A DNA stretch of 64,000 bases from Acidovorax sp. Leaf160 (GTDB lineage: Bacteria; Pseudomonadota; Gammaproteobacteria; Burkholderiales; Burkholderiaceae_C), in assembly GCF_001424265.1 (NCBI RefSeq), contig NZ_LMOV01000024.1:124001-188000 (forward strand), in the 5' to 3' direction. This document shows positions 1 through 7,675 of this stretch, piece by piece (the first letter of the stretch is position 1; every line of letters starts with the position of its first letter). The translations under genes were made by a program, and so were the position numbers. The notes beneath the pieces were generated by a model. It did no database searches and was not told the origin of the DNA. It saw only the letters and a program-made list of their open reading frames with translations.

Positions 1-557
1 TGGTCCATGCCGATGCAGCCCAGCGCCAGGCCCACGAAGAGCGCGGTCATGCCGCGCACGGTGCTCTTGCCCAGCACCGCGCTCACGGTGGTGAATGCCA
101 GCACCATCAGCATGAAGTACTCGGGCGGGCCCAGCTTGACGGCGAAGTCGGCCACGTAGGGGGCGAACAGCGTCACCACCACGGTGGCGATGGTGCCGGC
201 GATGAACGAGCCGATGGCGGCGGTGGCCAGCGCGGCACCCGCGCGCCCGCTCTTGGCCATCTTGTTGCCTTCCATGGCCGTGACCATGCTGGCCGTCTCC
301 CCGGGAGTGTTCAGCAGGATCGACGTGGTGGACCCACCGTACATGGCGCCGTAGTAGATGCCGGCGAAGAAGATCATCGAGGCCGTGACCTCCACCTTGG
401 CGGTGATGGGCAGCAGCATGGCCACCGCCACGGCGGGGCCGATGCCGGGCAGCACGCCCACGGCGGTGCCCAGCGCGCAGCCCACCAGGGCCCAGAGCAG
501 GTTGGCGGGCGTGGCCGCGGTGGCAAACCCTGCCAGCAGTGCGTCGAAGATTTCCAT
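1..557 (-). CDS. tctA: Tripartite tricarboxylate transporter large membrane subunit TctA (partial)
   Basis: This is the N-terminal part of the large, roughly 12-helix subunit of a TTT-family carboxylate importer; the rest lies beyond the left window edge. The visible 185 residues carry the hallmark glycine/proline-rich stretch GVLPGIGP near residue 35 and the [12 protein letters not shown] segment near residue 80, both typical of TctA. The ATG at 555-557 shares one base with the tctB stop (TGATG), so translation is probably coupled. It follows tctC and tctB in the same operon. The substrate is inferred only to be a citrate-like or other small carboxylate. Confidence 0.93.
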   Translation of the reverse strand, partial: MEIFDALLAGFATAATPANLLWALVGCALGTAVGVLPGIGPAVAVAMLLPITAKVEVTASMIFFAGIYYGAMYGGSTTSILLNTPGETASMVTAMEGNKMAKSGRAGAALATAAIGSFIAGTIATVVVTLFAPYVADFAVKLGPPEYFMLMVLAFTTVSAVLGKSTVRGMTALFVGLALGCIGMD

Positions 558-1132
558 CACAGCCACCCCGTGTTCGTCAGGCCCGGCAGATTGATCGCCA
601 GGAATTGGGTGAACGCCCAGAAGACGGGCGCCGAGATCAGCAGGCCGGTGACCAGATCGGTGATCCAGGTGCGCACCTGCCCCGCCGCAGGCTGGCCCGC
701 CGCGCGGCGCAGGCCCTGCACCGCGAGCATGTAGCACAGCGTGCAGCTCAGGATGAAGCCCAGGGTGGTGATCAGGGCGGCGTTCAGCAGCAGGCCGGCC
801 GACACCCACACGAACGCGCCCTTGTCGGCACGCTCCGCGCCGGTGGCGGCGTCCAGTTCACGGTAGCCGCCGGAAAGCGCTTCCCACAACAGGAAGATGC
901 CGCAGACGGCCAGCACCGCCGACACCAGCCAGGGCAGGAAGTTGGGGCCAACGCCGCCATAGCCCGAATTGGACGGGATGTCGAGCGCGCCCCAGGCCAG
1001 GCAGGCCGCGGTCACCAGCACGCCGGCGCCCACGGCGACCTGCATGCGGGTTGCGGGCACGCCTGCGGCGCCGGGCGGCGGCGGCGGTGACGCATCGCCT
1101 GCGGTAAGGGGGGAATTCAGTGGTTCAGTCAT
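557..1132 (-). CDS. tctB: Tripartite tricarboxylate transporter small membrane subunit TctB
   Basis: TctB is the small, four-helix inner-membrane subunit that pairs with TctA. The 191-residue product has hydrophobic segments near residues 33-50, 65-85, 105-130 and 155-175. I chose the ATG at 1130-1132 because AGGAG lies about six bases upstream; an in-frame ATG at 1180 would add 16 residues but lacks such a site. The gene lies 150 bases behind tctC, a spacer in which I see no gene, and its stop overlaps the tctA start. The family is poorly conserved in sequence, so the call leans on size, topology and position. Confidence 0.88.
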   Translation of the reverse strand: MTEPLNSPLTAGDASPPPPPGAAGVPATRMQVAVGAGVLVTAACLAWGALDIPSNSGYGGVGPNFLPWLVSAVLAVCGIFLLWEALSGGYRELDAATGAERADKGAFVWVSAGLLLNAALITTLGFILSCTLCYMLAVQGLRRAAGQPAAGQVRTWITDLVTGLLISAPVFWAFTQFLAINLPGLTNTGWL

Positions 1133-1282
1133 GGGGTAGCTCCTGATGGCGGGCGCGGCGACGGACACCGGACCCGACAAGGCGGCAATGCGGCATGCAG
1201 CGCTGCACCCGCCCGCCAGGGCCGGATGCGCCGCACACCGGCTCCGCCGTGCCGGGCGGAGCAGGGGCGCATGTGCGCCAGG

Positions 1283-2242
1283 TCAGACCATGCCGGCCTT
1301 GACCATGGTGGCGCGCAGGCTGGCGAATTCCGCATCGACGAAGTTGCCGAATTCGTCGCCCGCCAGCCAGGCGGGCGTCCAGTCGTTCTTCTCCAGCGAC
1401 TCGGCCCAGCTCTTGCTCTTGAGCGCAGCGGCCACCATGTCGATCAGCGCCTTGCGCTGGGCCGGCGTGATGCCGGGCGCCGCGTACACGCCGCGCCAGT
1501 TGCCGATCTCCACGTTGATGCCCTGCTCCTTGAGCGTGGGCACCGACGAGCCCTTGAGCCGCTGCGCCGACGTGACCGCCACCGGCACCATCTTCTTGGT
1601 GTTGATGTATTCGGCCATCTCGCTGTAGCCGCCGCCGCCGATGGTCACGTTGCCGCCCAGAATGGCAGCGATGGCTTCGCCGCCCCCACGGAACGCCACG
1701 TAATTGATCTTGGCCGGGTCCACGCCGACTTCGCGGGCGATCATGGCCGCCGCGATGTGCTCGGTGGAGCCGCGCGAGCCGCCGCCCCACTTCACGCTGC
1801 CGGGGTCCTTCTTCAGCTGCGCGATCACCTCGGCCATCGACTTGTAGGGCGAGTTGGCGGGCAGCACGAAGACGTTGTATTCGCTGGTCAGGCGCGCGAT
1901 GGGCGTGGCCTGCGACAGGTTGACCGGCGGCTTGCCGGTGATGATGCCGCCCAGCATCACGGCGCCCATCACCATCAGTGCGTTCGGGTCGCCCTTGGAG
2001 CCGTTGACGAACTGCGCCAGGCCGATGGCACCGGCCGCGCCGCCCTTGTTGTCGTAGGTGACGGAAGACGCCACGCCCGCATCCTGCAGCGCCTTGCCCA
2101 GGGCGCGACCCGTGGTGTCCCAGCCGCCGCCGGGGTTGGCGGGCAGCAGCATCTTCACGGCGGCAGCGGCGTGGGCCGACAGGGGCAGCGTGCCGGCGGC
2201 CGCGAGGGCGGCCAGGGACTTGAGGAAGGTATCGCGACGCAT
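1283..2242 (-). CDS. tctC: Bug-family periplasmic solute receptor TctC
   Basis: This 319-residue periplasmic binding protein delivers a carboxylate to TctAB. It begins with a signal peptide (basic MRRD, hydrophobic LAALAAAGTLPL, Ala-x-Ala cleavage near residue 27). It shows the Bug-family NPGGGWDTTGR loop near residue 38 and the VAFRGGGEA ligand loop in the middle. AGGAGACAT precedes the ATG at 2240-2242. It heads tctCBA and is divergent from tctDE, so expression is probably induced by its own substrate through that two-component system. The exact ligand cannot be read from the sequence; citrate, tartrate-like and aromatic acids are all known for the family. Confidence 0.93.
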   Translation of the reverse strand: MRRDTFLKSLAALAAAGTLPLSAHAAAAVKMLLPANPGGGWDTTGRALGKALQDAGVASSVTYDNKGGAAGAIGLAQFVNGSKGDPNALMVMGAVMLGGIITGKPPVNLSQATPIARLTSEYNVFVLPANSPYKSMAEVIAQLKKDPGSVKWGGGSRGSTEHIAAAMIAREVGVDPAKINYVAFRGGGEAIAAILGGNVTIGGGGYSEMAEYINTKKMVPVAVTSAQRLKGSSVPTLKEQGINVEIGNWRGVYAAPGITPAQRKALIDMVAAALKSKSWAESLEKNDWTPAWLAGDEFGNFVDAEFASLRATMVKAGMV

Positions 2243-2372
2243 GGATGTCTCCTGTTGTGGGTGCAATCTGACGCAGCGGATGATGCGCGCGCTTCCTGTC
2301 AAATGGCTGTCCGCAGACTCAGGGAAAACACCCACCTGCCGGCTGGGCAGTGCCGATGCTAAGGTGCCGCGC

Positions 2373-3056
2373 ATGCAACTTTTACTCGTGGAAGACGACG
2401 CCGCCATGCAGGCCACGCTGCAGCGATCGCTGACGCGACGCGGAATGGAAGTGACCGCGCTGGGCGACGGGCGCGCGGCCCTGGCGCAGTGGACGGCGCA
2501 GCCGCCCGATGCCGTGGTGCTGGACCTGAGCCTGCCAGGCCTGGACGGCCTGCAGGTGCTGCAGCAGGCCCGCGCCCGTGGCCTGCGCACGCCCGTGCTG
2601 CTGCTGACGGCGCGCGGTACGGTGGGCGACCGCGTGCTGGGCCTCAATGCCGGCGCCGACGACTACCTGCCCAAGCCGTTCGACCTGGACGAGCTGGAAG
2701 CCCGCCTGCGCGCCCTGCTGCGCCGCAGCGGCGAGCCTTCCGAAGCCAAATCGGCCACGGGCGCCCTGCAGATCGGCGCCATACGCTATGAAAAAGATAG
2801 CGGCGCCATCTACCTGGGCAACGAGGTGATGGAGTTCACCCCGCGCGAGTTGGCGCTCATGCACGCGCTGCTGGCGCAGCCGGGCCACGCGGTGACCAAG
2901 GAGCGGCTCTACGAGCTGGTCTTCCCCGGCCAGCTGGACGTGCAGTACGAGGCCATCGAGGTCGTGGTGTACCGCCTGCGCAAGAAGCTGGTCGGCACGC
3001 GCCTCACGCTGATGACGCTGCGCGGCCTCGGCTACCTGCTCAAGGCCGAGGCGTGA
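2373..3056 (+). CDS. tctD: OmpR-family response regulator TctD
   Basis: A 227-residue cytoplasmic regulator: receiver domain at residues 1-115 with acidic pocket ED at 7-8, phospho-acceptor Asp51 (LDLSLPG) and Lys in LPKPF near 101; winged-helix DNA-binding domain at about 130-227. It is expected to activate the divergent tctCBA operon when phosphorylated by TctE. The ATG at 2373 is preceded only by a weak AAGGTG. The stop overlaps the GTG start of tctE by four bases. The interdomain linker is encoded by a palindromic GCTAT...ATAGC repeat (2775-2807), which suggests that the repeat once inserted in frame. Confidence 0.93.
   Translation: MQLLLVEDDAAMQATLQRSLTRRGMEVTALGDGRAALAQWTAQPPDAVVLDLSLPGLDGLQVLQQARARGLRTPVLLLTARGTVGDRVLGLNAGADDYLPKPFDLDELEARLRALLRRSGEPSEAKSATGALQIGAIRYEKDSGAIYLGNEVMEFTPRELALMHALLAQPGHAVTKERLYELVFPGQLDVQYEAIEVVVYRLRKKLVGTRLTLMTLRGLGYLLKAEA
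2775..2807. repeat. GCTAT...ATAGC hairpin repeat inside tctD
   Basis: GGCGCC, then CGCTAT (2784-2789), seven bases, ATAGCG (2797-2802), and GGCGCC again. The whole 33-base block is an interrupted palindrome. It matches the core of the dispersed repeats at 10535, 11955, 26270, 47807, 56629 and 57171 but lies within a coding region, where it encodes the linker between the receiver and DNA-binding domains. Confidence 0.6.
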
Positions 3057-4501
3057 GCCGCAGCGCCCCGCGGTCGGCGGCCCGCTCGCTGCGCCGGCAG
3101 CTGCTGGTGGGCATCCTGGTGCCGGTGATCGCCTTCGTGGTGTTCAACACGCTCAGCCTCTACCGCGAGACGCTGGATTCGCTGCACACCGCCTACGACC
3201 GCACCCTGCTCGCCTCCACCAAGAGCATCAGCGAGCAGCTGGACGTGAGCGGCTACGACGACGCGGCCATCCTGCGCGCCATCGTGCCGTATTCGGCGCT
3301 CGAAACCTTCGAGGCCGACAACCAGAGCCGCATGTTCTATCGCGTCTCCAACCTGCACGGCGAGCTGGTGTCGGGCTTTGCCGAGCTGCCCGTCTGGCGC
3401 GGCCGTATCCCGGCGCGGCCGCCCTACTCCGCGCTGGTGGATTTCTACGACGACGAGTTCCGCGGCCAGCCCGTGCGCGTGGCCGTGCTGCTGCAGCCGG
3501 TGTCGTCGCCCAACGGGCGCGGCATGGCGGTGATCCAGGTGGCGGAGACGCTGGAGCTGCGCCAGGCGCTGGCGCTGCAGATGCTGTGGGCCACCGTCGC
3601 GCGCCAGGCGCTGCTGGTGGCCGTCATCGCGCTCATCGTGGTGCTGGTGGTGCAGCGCGCCACGCGGCCCGTGCGCCAGCTGAGCGCCCACCTGCAGGCC
3701 CGCTCGGAGGAGGAGCTGAGCCCGATCTCGGCCCCGTCTGCACCGCGCGAGCTGCAGCCGCTGATCGACGCGACCAACGGAGTGATGCAGCGCCTGGCCT
3801 ATCTGCTGGAGCACCAGAAGCGCTTCGTGCGCGATGCCTCGCACCAGCTGCGCACGCCGCTCGCGGTGCTCAAGACCCAGGTGCAGTCCGCCTTGCGGGG
3901 CGATGCTCCGCCGGACCAGGCCCTGCGCGAGATCGGCGACACGGTGGACCGCGCCACGCAACTGGCCAACCAGATGCTGGCGCTGGCCAAGGTGGAGCAG
4001 CTGCGCCAGCAGAGCACGCCGCCGCTCACGCGGCTGGACACGGTGCTGCGCGAGGTGGCGCTGGACCTGTCGCCCCTGGTGGCGCAGAACGACCTGGACT
4101 TCGGCATCCATACCGACGCGGCGCCGATGCAGGCGCACGAATGGATGCTGCGCGAACTCACGCGCAACCTGCTGCACAACGCCGTGCGCCACGCGCCGCC
4201 GGGCAGCACGCTGACCGTGGACCTGCGCACCGACGGCCGGCACGCCGCCCTCACCATCGCCGACCAGGGGCCCGGCATCGACGCGGAACTGGCGACGCGG
4301 CTCTTCCAGCCGTTTTCGGCCGGCGACATCCGCACCGGCTCGGGGCTGGGCCTGGCGATCTGCCAGGAGATCGTGCAGGCGCTGGGGGGCAGCATCACGC
4401 TCACCAATCGGCAGCAGGGGGGCCGCACCGCCGGGCTGGACGCCGTCGTGCGGGTGCCGCTGGCGGCCGAGCCGGGTGGGCCGCCCCCGGTTCACGCGTG
4501 A
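3053..4501 (+). CDS. tctE: Sensor histidine kinase TctE
   Basis: A 482-residue membrane kinase. Transmembrane helices at about 15-35 and 180-200 bracket a roughly 145-residue periplasmic sensor region of the TctE (2CSK_N) type. The H-box ASHQLRTP contains the phospho-acceptor His264. The ATPase domain shows an N-box (NLLHNAVRHA, about 372), a G1 box (ADQGPGID) and a G2 box (GSGLGLAIC). The start is a GTG whose four-base overlap with the tctD stop implies translational coupling. It senses an extracellular carboxylate, or the receptor loaded with it, and phosphorylates TctD. Confidence 0.93.
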   Translation: MSRSAPRSAARSLRRQLLVGILVPVIAFVVFNTLSLYRETLDSLHTAYDRTLLASTKSISEQLDVSGYDDAAILRAIVPYSALETFEADNQSRMFYRVSNLHGELVSGFAELPVWRGRIPARPPYSALVDFYDDEFRGQPVRVAVLLQPVSSPNGRGMAVIQVAETLELRQALALQMLWATVARQALLVAVIALIVVLVVQRATRPVRQLSAHLQARSEEELSPISAPSAPRELQPLIDATNGVMQRLAYLLEHQKRFVRDASHQLRTPLAVLKTQVQSALRGDAPPDQALREIGDTVDRATQLANQMLALAKVEQLRQQSTPPLTRLDTVLREVALDLSPLVAQNDLDFGIHTDAAPMQAHEWMLRELTRNLLHNAVRHAPPGSTLTVDLRTDGRHAALTIADQGPGIDAELATRLFQPFSAGDIRTGSGLGLAICQEIVQALGGSITLTNRQQGGRTAGLDAVVRVPLAAEPGGPPPVHA

Positions 4502-4532
4502 GCCGGCTGGTGGCCGCCGGCCCGCGCGCTGA

Positions 4533-5300
4533 TCACACCCGGTCGCTGCGGGCCAGGTGGTTCTCCAGCCGGCGCAGACCGCCGGTCAGCGCCAGCGTCA
4601 TCAGCCAGTAGGCGAGCGCGATGGCGAGGTACGGCTCCCAGTAGCGCGAATAGGCGCCCGCCACCGTGCGGGCGGCGTAGGCCATCTCGGCCAAGCCGAT
4701 CGCGGAGATCAGCGAGGTGTCCTTCAACAGCGAAATCGCGTTGTTGCCGAGCGGCGGCAGCATGCGGCGAAACGCCTGCGGCAGCACCACGTAGCGCATC
4801 ACCTGGCCGGGCGTGAAGCCCAGCGACCGGCCGGCGTCGGACTGCCCGCGCGCGATCGACTGGATGCCGGCGCGGAACACCTCGGAGATGTAGGCCGCGG
4901 AATTGAGCGTCAGCGCGACGATGCCGGAGATCAGCGCGCCATGCTCCTGCTTGAGGGTGCGGGCGAAGTCCCCCGTCACCAGCAGCCCCGACGTCGGGTG
5001 GATGAAGAGCGGCATCACCGCGAAGTGCATGAGCAGGATCTGCACGAAGAGCGGCGTGCCGCGAAAGAAGCTCACGTAGACCGTGGACGGCCAGCGCAGC
5101 AGGTAGCGGCACACCCAGCTCCACGGCGCATGGCGCGCCTGGGCCAGCCGCGCCAGGGCGAGCAACAGGCCCCAGAGGCCGCCCGCCAGCACGCAGACCA
5201 CGGTCACCCCGAGCGTCATCCAGGCGCCCTGGATGAACAGGTCCTTGTACTCCACCAGGATGTCCGGCCGGAACCAGCCAAACCACTCGACAGGCTCCAT
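4533..5300 (-). CDS. Polar amino-acid ABC transporter permease (HisM/GltJ type)
   Basis: A 255-residue inner-membrane permease with about five helices. The cytoplasmic coupling loop (EVFRAGIQSIARGQSDAGRSLG, split around residue 150) carries the EAA-type signature of amino-acid ABC importers, and the FFRGTPLFVQ motif near residue 80 is typical of the HisM family. GAGGAAGAGG lies just upstream of the ATG. It follows its receptor gene at 5486-6253, with a 185-base spacer. No ATPase gene is adjacent, so it must borrow one encoded elsewhere. A single permease gene suggests that it works as a homodimer. The substrate is unknown. Confidence 0.9.
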   Translation of the reverse strand: MEPVEWFGWFRPDILVEYKDLFIQGAWMTLGVTVVCVLAGGLWGLLLALARLAQARHAPWSWVCRYLLRWPSTVYVSFFRGTPLFVQILLMHFAVMPLFIHPTSGLLVTGDFARTLKQEHGALISGIVALTLNSAAYISEVFRAGIQSIARGQSDAGRSLGFTPGQVMRYVVLPQAFRRMLPPLGNNAISLLKDTSLISAIGLAEMAYAARTVAGAYSRYWEPYLAIALAYWLMTLALTGGLRRLENHLARSDRV

Positions 5301-5398
5301 GGCCTCTTCCTCTCACGAATCACGGGAATCACGGAAAGCACGGGGCCGTCCAGCCCTTGGCGGACTGTGTGCCGCAGGCAGGTCATGGGCCGCTGTGC

Positions 5399-5429
5399 AA
5401 AAAGCGAAGGCGGGCGCGATAGGCGCCCC
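5399..5429 (-). terminator. Possible attenuator between receptor and permease genes
   Basis: On the minus strand a perfect six-base stem GGGCGC/GCGCCC with a five-base loop (5413-5429) is followed eight bases later by a run of T (5399-5404). It lies between the receptor gene and the downstream permease gene. Such a weak hairpin would favour more receptor than permease message. The gap before the T run makes full termination doubtful. Confidence 0.35.
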
Positions 5430-5485
5430 ACCGACGGCCCGCCGGGCCGCCTGGTTCCCGCCGGCCAGCGGCGGGTGGCTTCAGA

Positions 5486-6253
5486 TCAGCGCGGCTGGTA
5501 GTCCTTGCCGAACCACTTCTTGTAGATCTGGTTGTAGCTGCCGTCGGCGCGGACGGCGGCCAGGCCGGCGTTGAGCTTGGACTGCAGTGCCTTGTCGCCC
5601 TTCTTGACCACGATGCCGAAGCCCTCGACGGGGAATGCCGGGTCTTCGACGGTCTTGAGCGCCGGAGTCTGCGACACGCGGTATGCGATCACGCCGTTGT
5701 CGCCGATGGCCGCATCGACGCCGCCGCCCGCCAGCTCGGAAATGATGAGCGGCGTGCTCTCGAAGCGGCGGATGTTGGGACTGGTCTTGCCGAATTCGCG
5801 CGAGGCCACGTCATCGGCGGTGGATGCATTCACCACCGCGATCTTCTTGCCGGCCAGGTCCTTCAGCGAAGTCACCGTGCTGGCCTTCGGCACGGCGATG
5901 AGCTGCTGCGCCGCGAAATAGGGCTCGGTGAAGTCGTAGCTCTGGCGGCGCTTGTCGTTGATCGTGACGCCGGAGATCACCAGATCCACGTCGCCGTTGT
6001 TCAGCGCGGCGAAGATGCCGCTCCAGGGCGTGTTCACGATCTTGATCTGCAAGGACTGCTTCTTCGCGATGGCCTGGATGATGTCGATGTCGAACCCGAC
6101 GATCTGCTTGTCCTTGTTCTCGAACGCGAAAGGGGCGTAGGTGGCGCTGGAGGCGACGGTCAGCACGCGGTCCTGGGCTTGGGCAGCCAGGGGAACCGAC
6201 AGTGCCGTGGCAAGGCCGAGGCCGATGGCGAAAACGCGGCGGGATAGGTGCAT
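5486..6253 (-). CDS. Periplasmic amino-acid-binding protein (GltI/HisJ family)
   Basis: A 255-residue extracytoplasmic receptor. A signal peptide (MHLSRRVFAIGLGLATAL, then AQA near residue 27) precedes a type-2 periplasmic-binding fold with the family motifs YAPFAF (about 40), GFDIDII (about 52), GVTINDKR and FTEPYF (about 105). The start at 6251-6253 was chosen because the signal peptide begins there; the Shine-Dalgarno site is weak. It is the first gene of a two-gene operon with the permease at 4533-5300. The ligand is probably a polar amino acid, but its identity is not readable. Confidence 0.92.
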   Translation of the reverse strand: MHLSRRVFAIGLGLATALSVPLAAQAQDRVLTVASSATYAPFAFENKDKQIVGFDIDIIQAIAKKQSLQIKIVNTPWSGIFAALNNGDVDLVISGVTINDKRRQSYDFTEPYFAAQQLIAVPKASTVTSLKDLAGKKIAVVNASTADDVASREFGKTSPNIRRFESTPLIISELAGGGVDAAIGDNGVIAYRVSQTPALKTVEDPAFPVEGFGIVVKKGDKALQSKLNAGLAAVRADGSYNQIYKKWFGKDYQPR

Positions 6254-6370
6254 GGGGAGCGATCGTGGTGGCTGAAAACGAAGCGGGGAAGTATAGGCGC
6301 AGGGTTTCGGCGAGCCAGCCTGCCGCTCGTCTGCCCATCCGCCCGGCCGGCCGAGGCTGGAGTGGCGCCT

Positions 6371-6440
6371 GGAGACTCCAACGGGCTCCAATCGGCTCCA
6401 ATGGGCTCCAATGGGCTCGAATGGGCTCGAATGGGTTCCC
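6371..6440. repeat. Seven-copy 10-bp tandem repeat (GGGCTCCAAT type)
   Basis: Seven consecutive 10-base units close to ATGGGCTCCA, each differing from its neighbour by zero to three bases, fill 6371-6440. They lie in the divergent spacer between the receptor gene (start 6253) and the S4-domain gene (start 6502), about 60 bases before the latter. The near one-turn period would place identical faces of the DNA in register. Confidence 0.85.
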
Positions 6441-6501
6441 ATCGACGCTTCCCATGCCCGACCCGCGGCGCCGGCACCGTCGCAGGGGCACAATCACGGC
6501 A

Positions 6502-6927
6502 ATGACCACCTTACCCATGGTATCGATGCGGCTGGACAAATGGCTCTGGTGCGCACGCTTCTACAAAACGCGCAGCCTGTCGGCGCAAGAGATCGACAAG
6601 GGCCGTGTCACGGTCAATGGCCAGCTCGCCAAACCGTCGCGCGAGGTTCGGCCGGGCGACACCCTGGTGCTGCGCCAGGGGCCGGTAGAGCGCACGGTGA
6701 ATGTGCGTGCATTGAGCGGCATGCGGGGGCCGGCGCCCGTCGCCCAGCTGCTGTATGAAGAGACCGCCGACAGCCTTGCCAAGCGCGCGGAAGCCGCAGA
6801 GCTGCGCCGGCTGGCGCCTGAACCGGCCTCGACCCTGCAGGAGGGCCGGCCCACCAAGCGGGACCGCCGCAACATCGACCAGGCGCGGGACTGGGGCCAG
6901 CGCTGGAGCGCATCCATCGACGATTGA
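6502..6927 (+). CDS. hslR: S4-domain RNA-binding heat-shock protein Hsp15-like
   Basis: A 141-residue basic protein with an S4 RNA-binding domain at residues 9-75, including the family hallmark RLDKWLWCARFYKTR and the VNG turn. Hsp15 (HslR) rescues stalled 50S subunits that still carry a nascent chain. The basic C-terminal tail (GRPTKRDRRNID) is typical of the family. The ATG at 6502 is used; an internal ATG 15 bases later is possible. The upstream 10-bp tandem repeat may be part of the control region. The family is clear; the exact role is inferred. Confidence 0.88.
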   Translation: MTTLPMVSMRLDKWLWCARFYKTRSLSAQEIDKGRVTVNGQLAKPSREVRPGDTLVLRQGPVERTVNVRALSGMRGPAPVAQLLYEETADSLAKRAEAAELRRLAPEPASTLQEGRPTKRDRRNIDQARDWGQRWSASIDD

Positions 6928-6999
6928 ACGCGCGCCGTCGGCCCTTGGCGGCGGGCACGAAACACACCGCTACCCGGTCGGGTGGCAGGTGCCTGGTGC

Positions 7000-7020
7000 G
7001 GGTGCCGGGTGCCGGGTGTC
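7000..7020. repeat. 7-bp tandem repeat at a gene 3' end
   Basis: Three copies of GGGTGCC (the last GGGTGTC) abut and include part of the stop codon (7019-7021) of the minus-strand gene at 7019-7324. A looser copy lies just before. It resembles several other short duplications at gene ends in this window. Confidence 0.7.
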
Positions 7021-7324
7021 AGGCGGCCAGCGGCTCCGGGAAATAGGTGGCCAGGGCGTCGCCCTCGCCGGCCAGCAGGCTCAGGTACGACGGCGCTACC
7101 GGCTTGTCGCAGGGCTCGGCACGGAAACGCACGGCCACATCGGCGGCGGCGGGCGAGAAGAACAGGTGCACCCGGTCTGCGACGGAATCGTAGCTGGAGA
7201 ACAGCGCACGGCCGGAGCCGGGCTTGTCCATCAGGAAACGGGCCATGAAGATTTGCTGAATCTGACGGGCGGGCTCGAACGCCTTGCGATCGCTGCCCAG
7301 GTCCAGGCGATACCAACTGCTCAC
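7019..7324 (-). CDS. Conserved small protein of unknown function
   Basis: A 101-residue soluble protein starting at a GTG (7322-7324) with GAGAGG about seven bases upstream. No signal peptide or membrane segment is visible. It is moderately acidic and contains the central stretch ALFSSYDSVADRVHLFFSP, which reads as a real globular core rather than a shadow frame. It stands alone between the Hsp15-like gene and the small-RNA locus, convergent with the former. I do not recognise the family and assign no function. Confidence 0.7.
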   Translation of the reverse strand: MSSWYRLDLGSDRKAFEPARQIQQIFMARFLMDKPGSGRALFSSYDSVADRVHLFFSPAAADVAVRFRAEPCDKPVAPSYLSLLAGEGDALATYFPEPLAA

Positions 7325-7540
7325 GATAGCCTCTCACCGGCGAACCGGAAAAATGGAGATGGGGCTATCCTAGAAAACCCTGAGGCGGTGCGCAGTCGCA
7401 GCCGGCGCATGCGACCGTAGGACAGCGCCGCACCCCACCTCCTGAGGCCGCAAGTTCCGCGCCGAAAAGTGCTGGCCGGTCGCATCCGCAGTCGAGGCGG
7501 GGGCACTCAACAGCGCGTTTCCATCAGACGGCACATGCGG

Positions 7541-7569
7541 GTGACGCAAACGGGCGACTCAGCCATAAG
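7541..7569 (+). promoter_or_regulatory. Predicted promoter of the small RNA
   Basis: GTGACG (7541-7546) and CATAAG (7564-7569) each match the sigma-70 boxes at four of six positions and are separated by exactly 17 bases. They would place the start site near 7576, just before a compact three-hairpin sequence that ends in a strong terminator. No coding region lies downstream on this strand before that terminator. Confidence 0.5.
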
Positions 7570-7575
7570 ATCACT

Positions 7576-7649
7576 TCCGTCGGCCCTCCAGCCGACAACC
7601 CTCCCTTTGCTTTTCAAGCAATTCGACCCGCTTCGGCGGGTCTTTTTTT
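7576..7649 (+). ncRNA. Candidate small RNA with C-rich anti-Shine-Dalgarno loops
   Basis: About 74 nucleotides between two convergently read minus-strand genes fold into three clean hairpins. The first is GTCGGC/GCCGAC (7579-7596) with loop CCTCCA; the second is TTGCTT/AAGCAA (7607-7621) with a three-base loop; the third is a terminator. The single-stranded linker CCCTCCCT (7599-7606) and the first loop are both complementary to Shine-Dalgarno sequences, as in the CcsR-type sRNAs of proteobacteria. A sigma-70-like promoter sits at the right distance. I infer an Hfq-type trans-acting regulator; no homologue was checked. Confidence 0.6.
7625..7649 (+). terminator. Strong intrinsic terminator
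   Basis: GACCCGC, loop TTCG, GCGGGTC (7625-7642), followed immediately by seven T (7643-7649). The T run follows the hairpin only on the plus strand, where no protein gene lies upstream for over 600 bases. It therefore ends an RNA gene rather than pmbA on the opposite strand. Confidence 0.9.
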
Positions 7650-7675
7650 GCCTGAACGGGAGGGCTGGGCCGCCG

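Noticed and set aside
6371-6440. Tandem repeat as a CRISPR-like array
   Set aside because: The units are contiguous, 10 bases long and without spacers; no cas genes are present.
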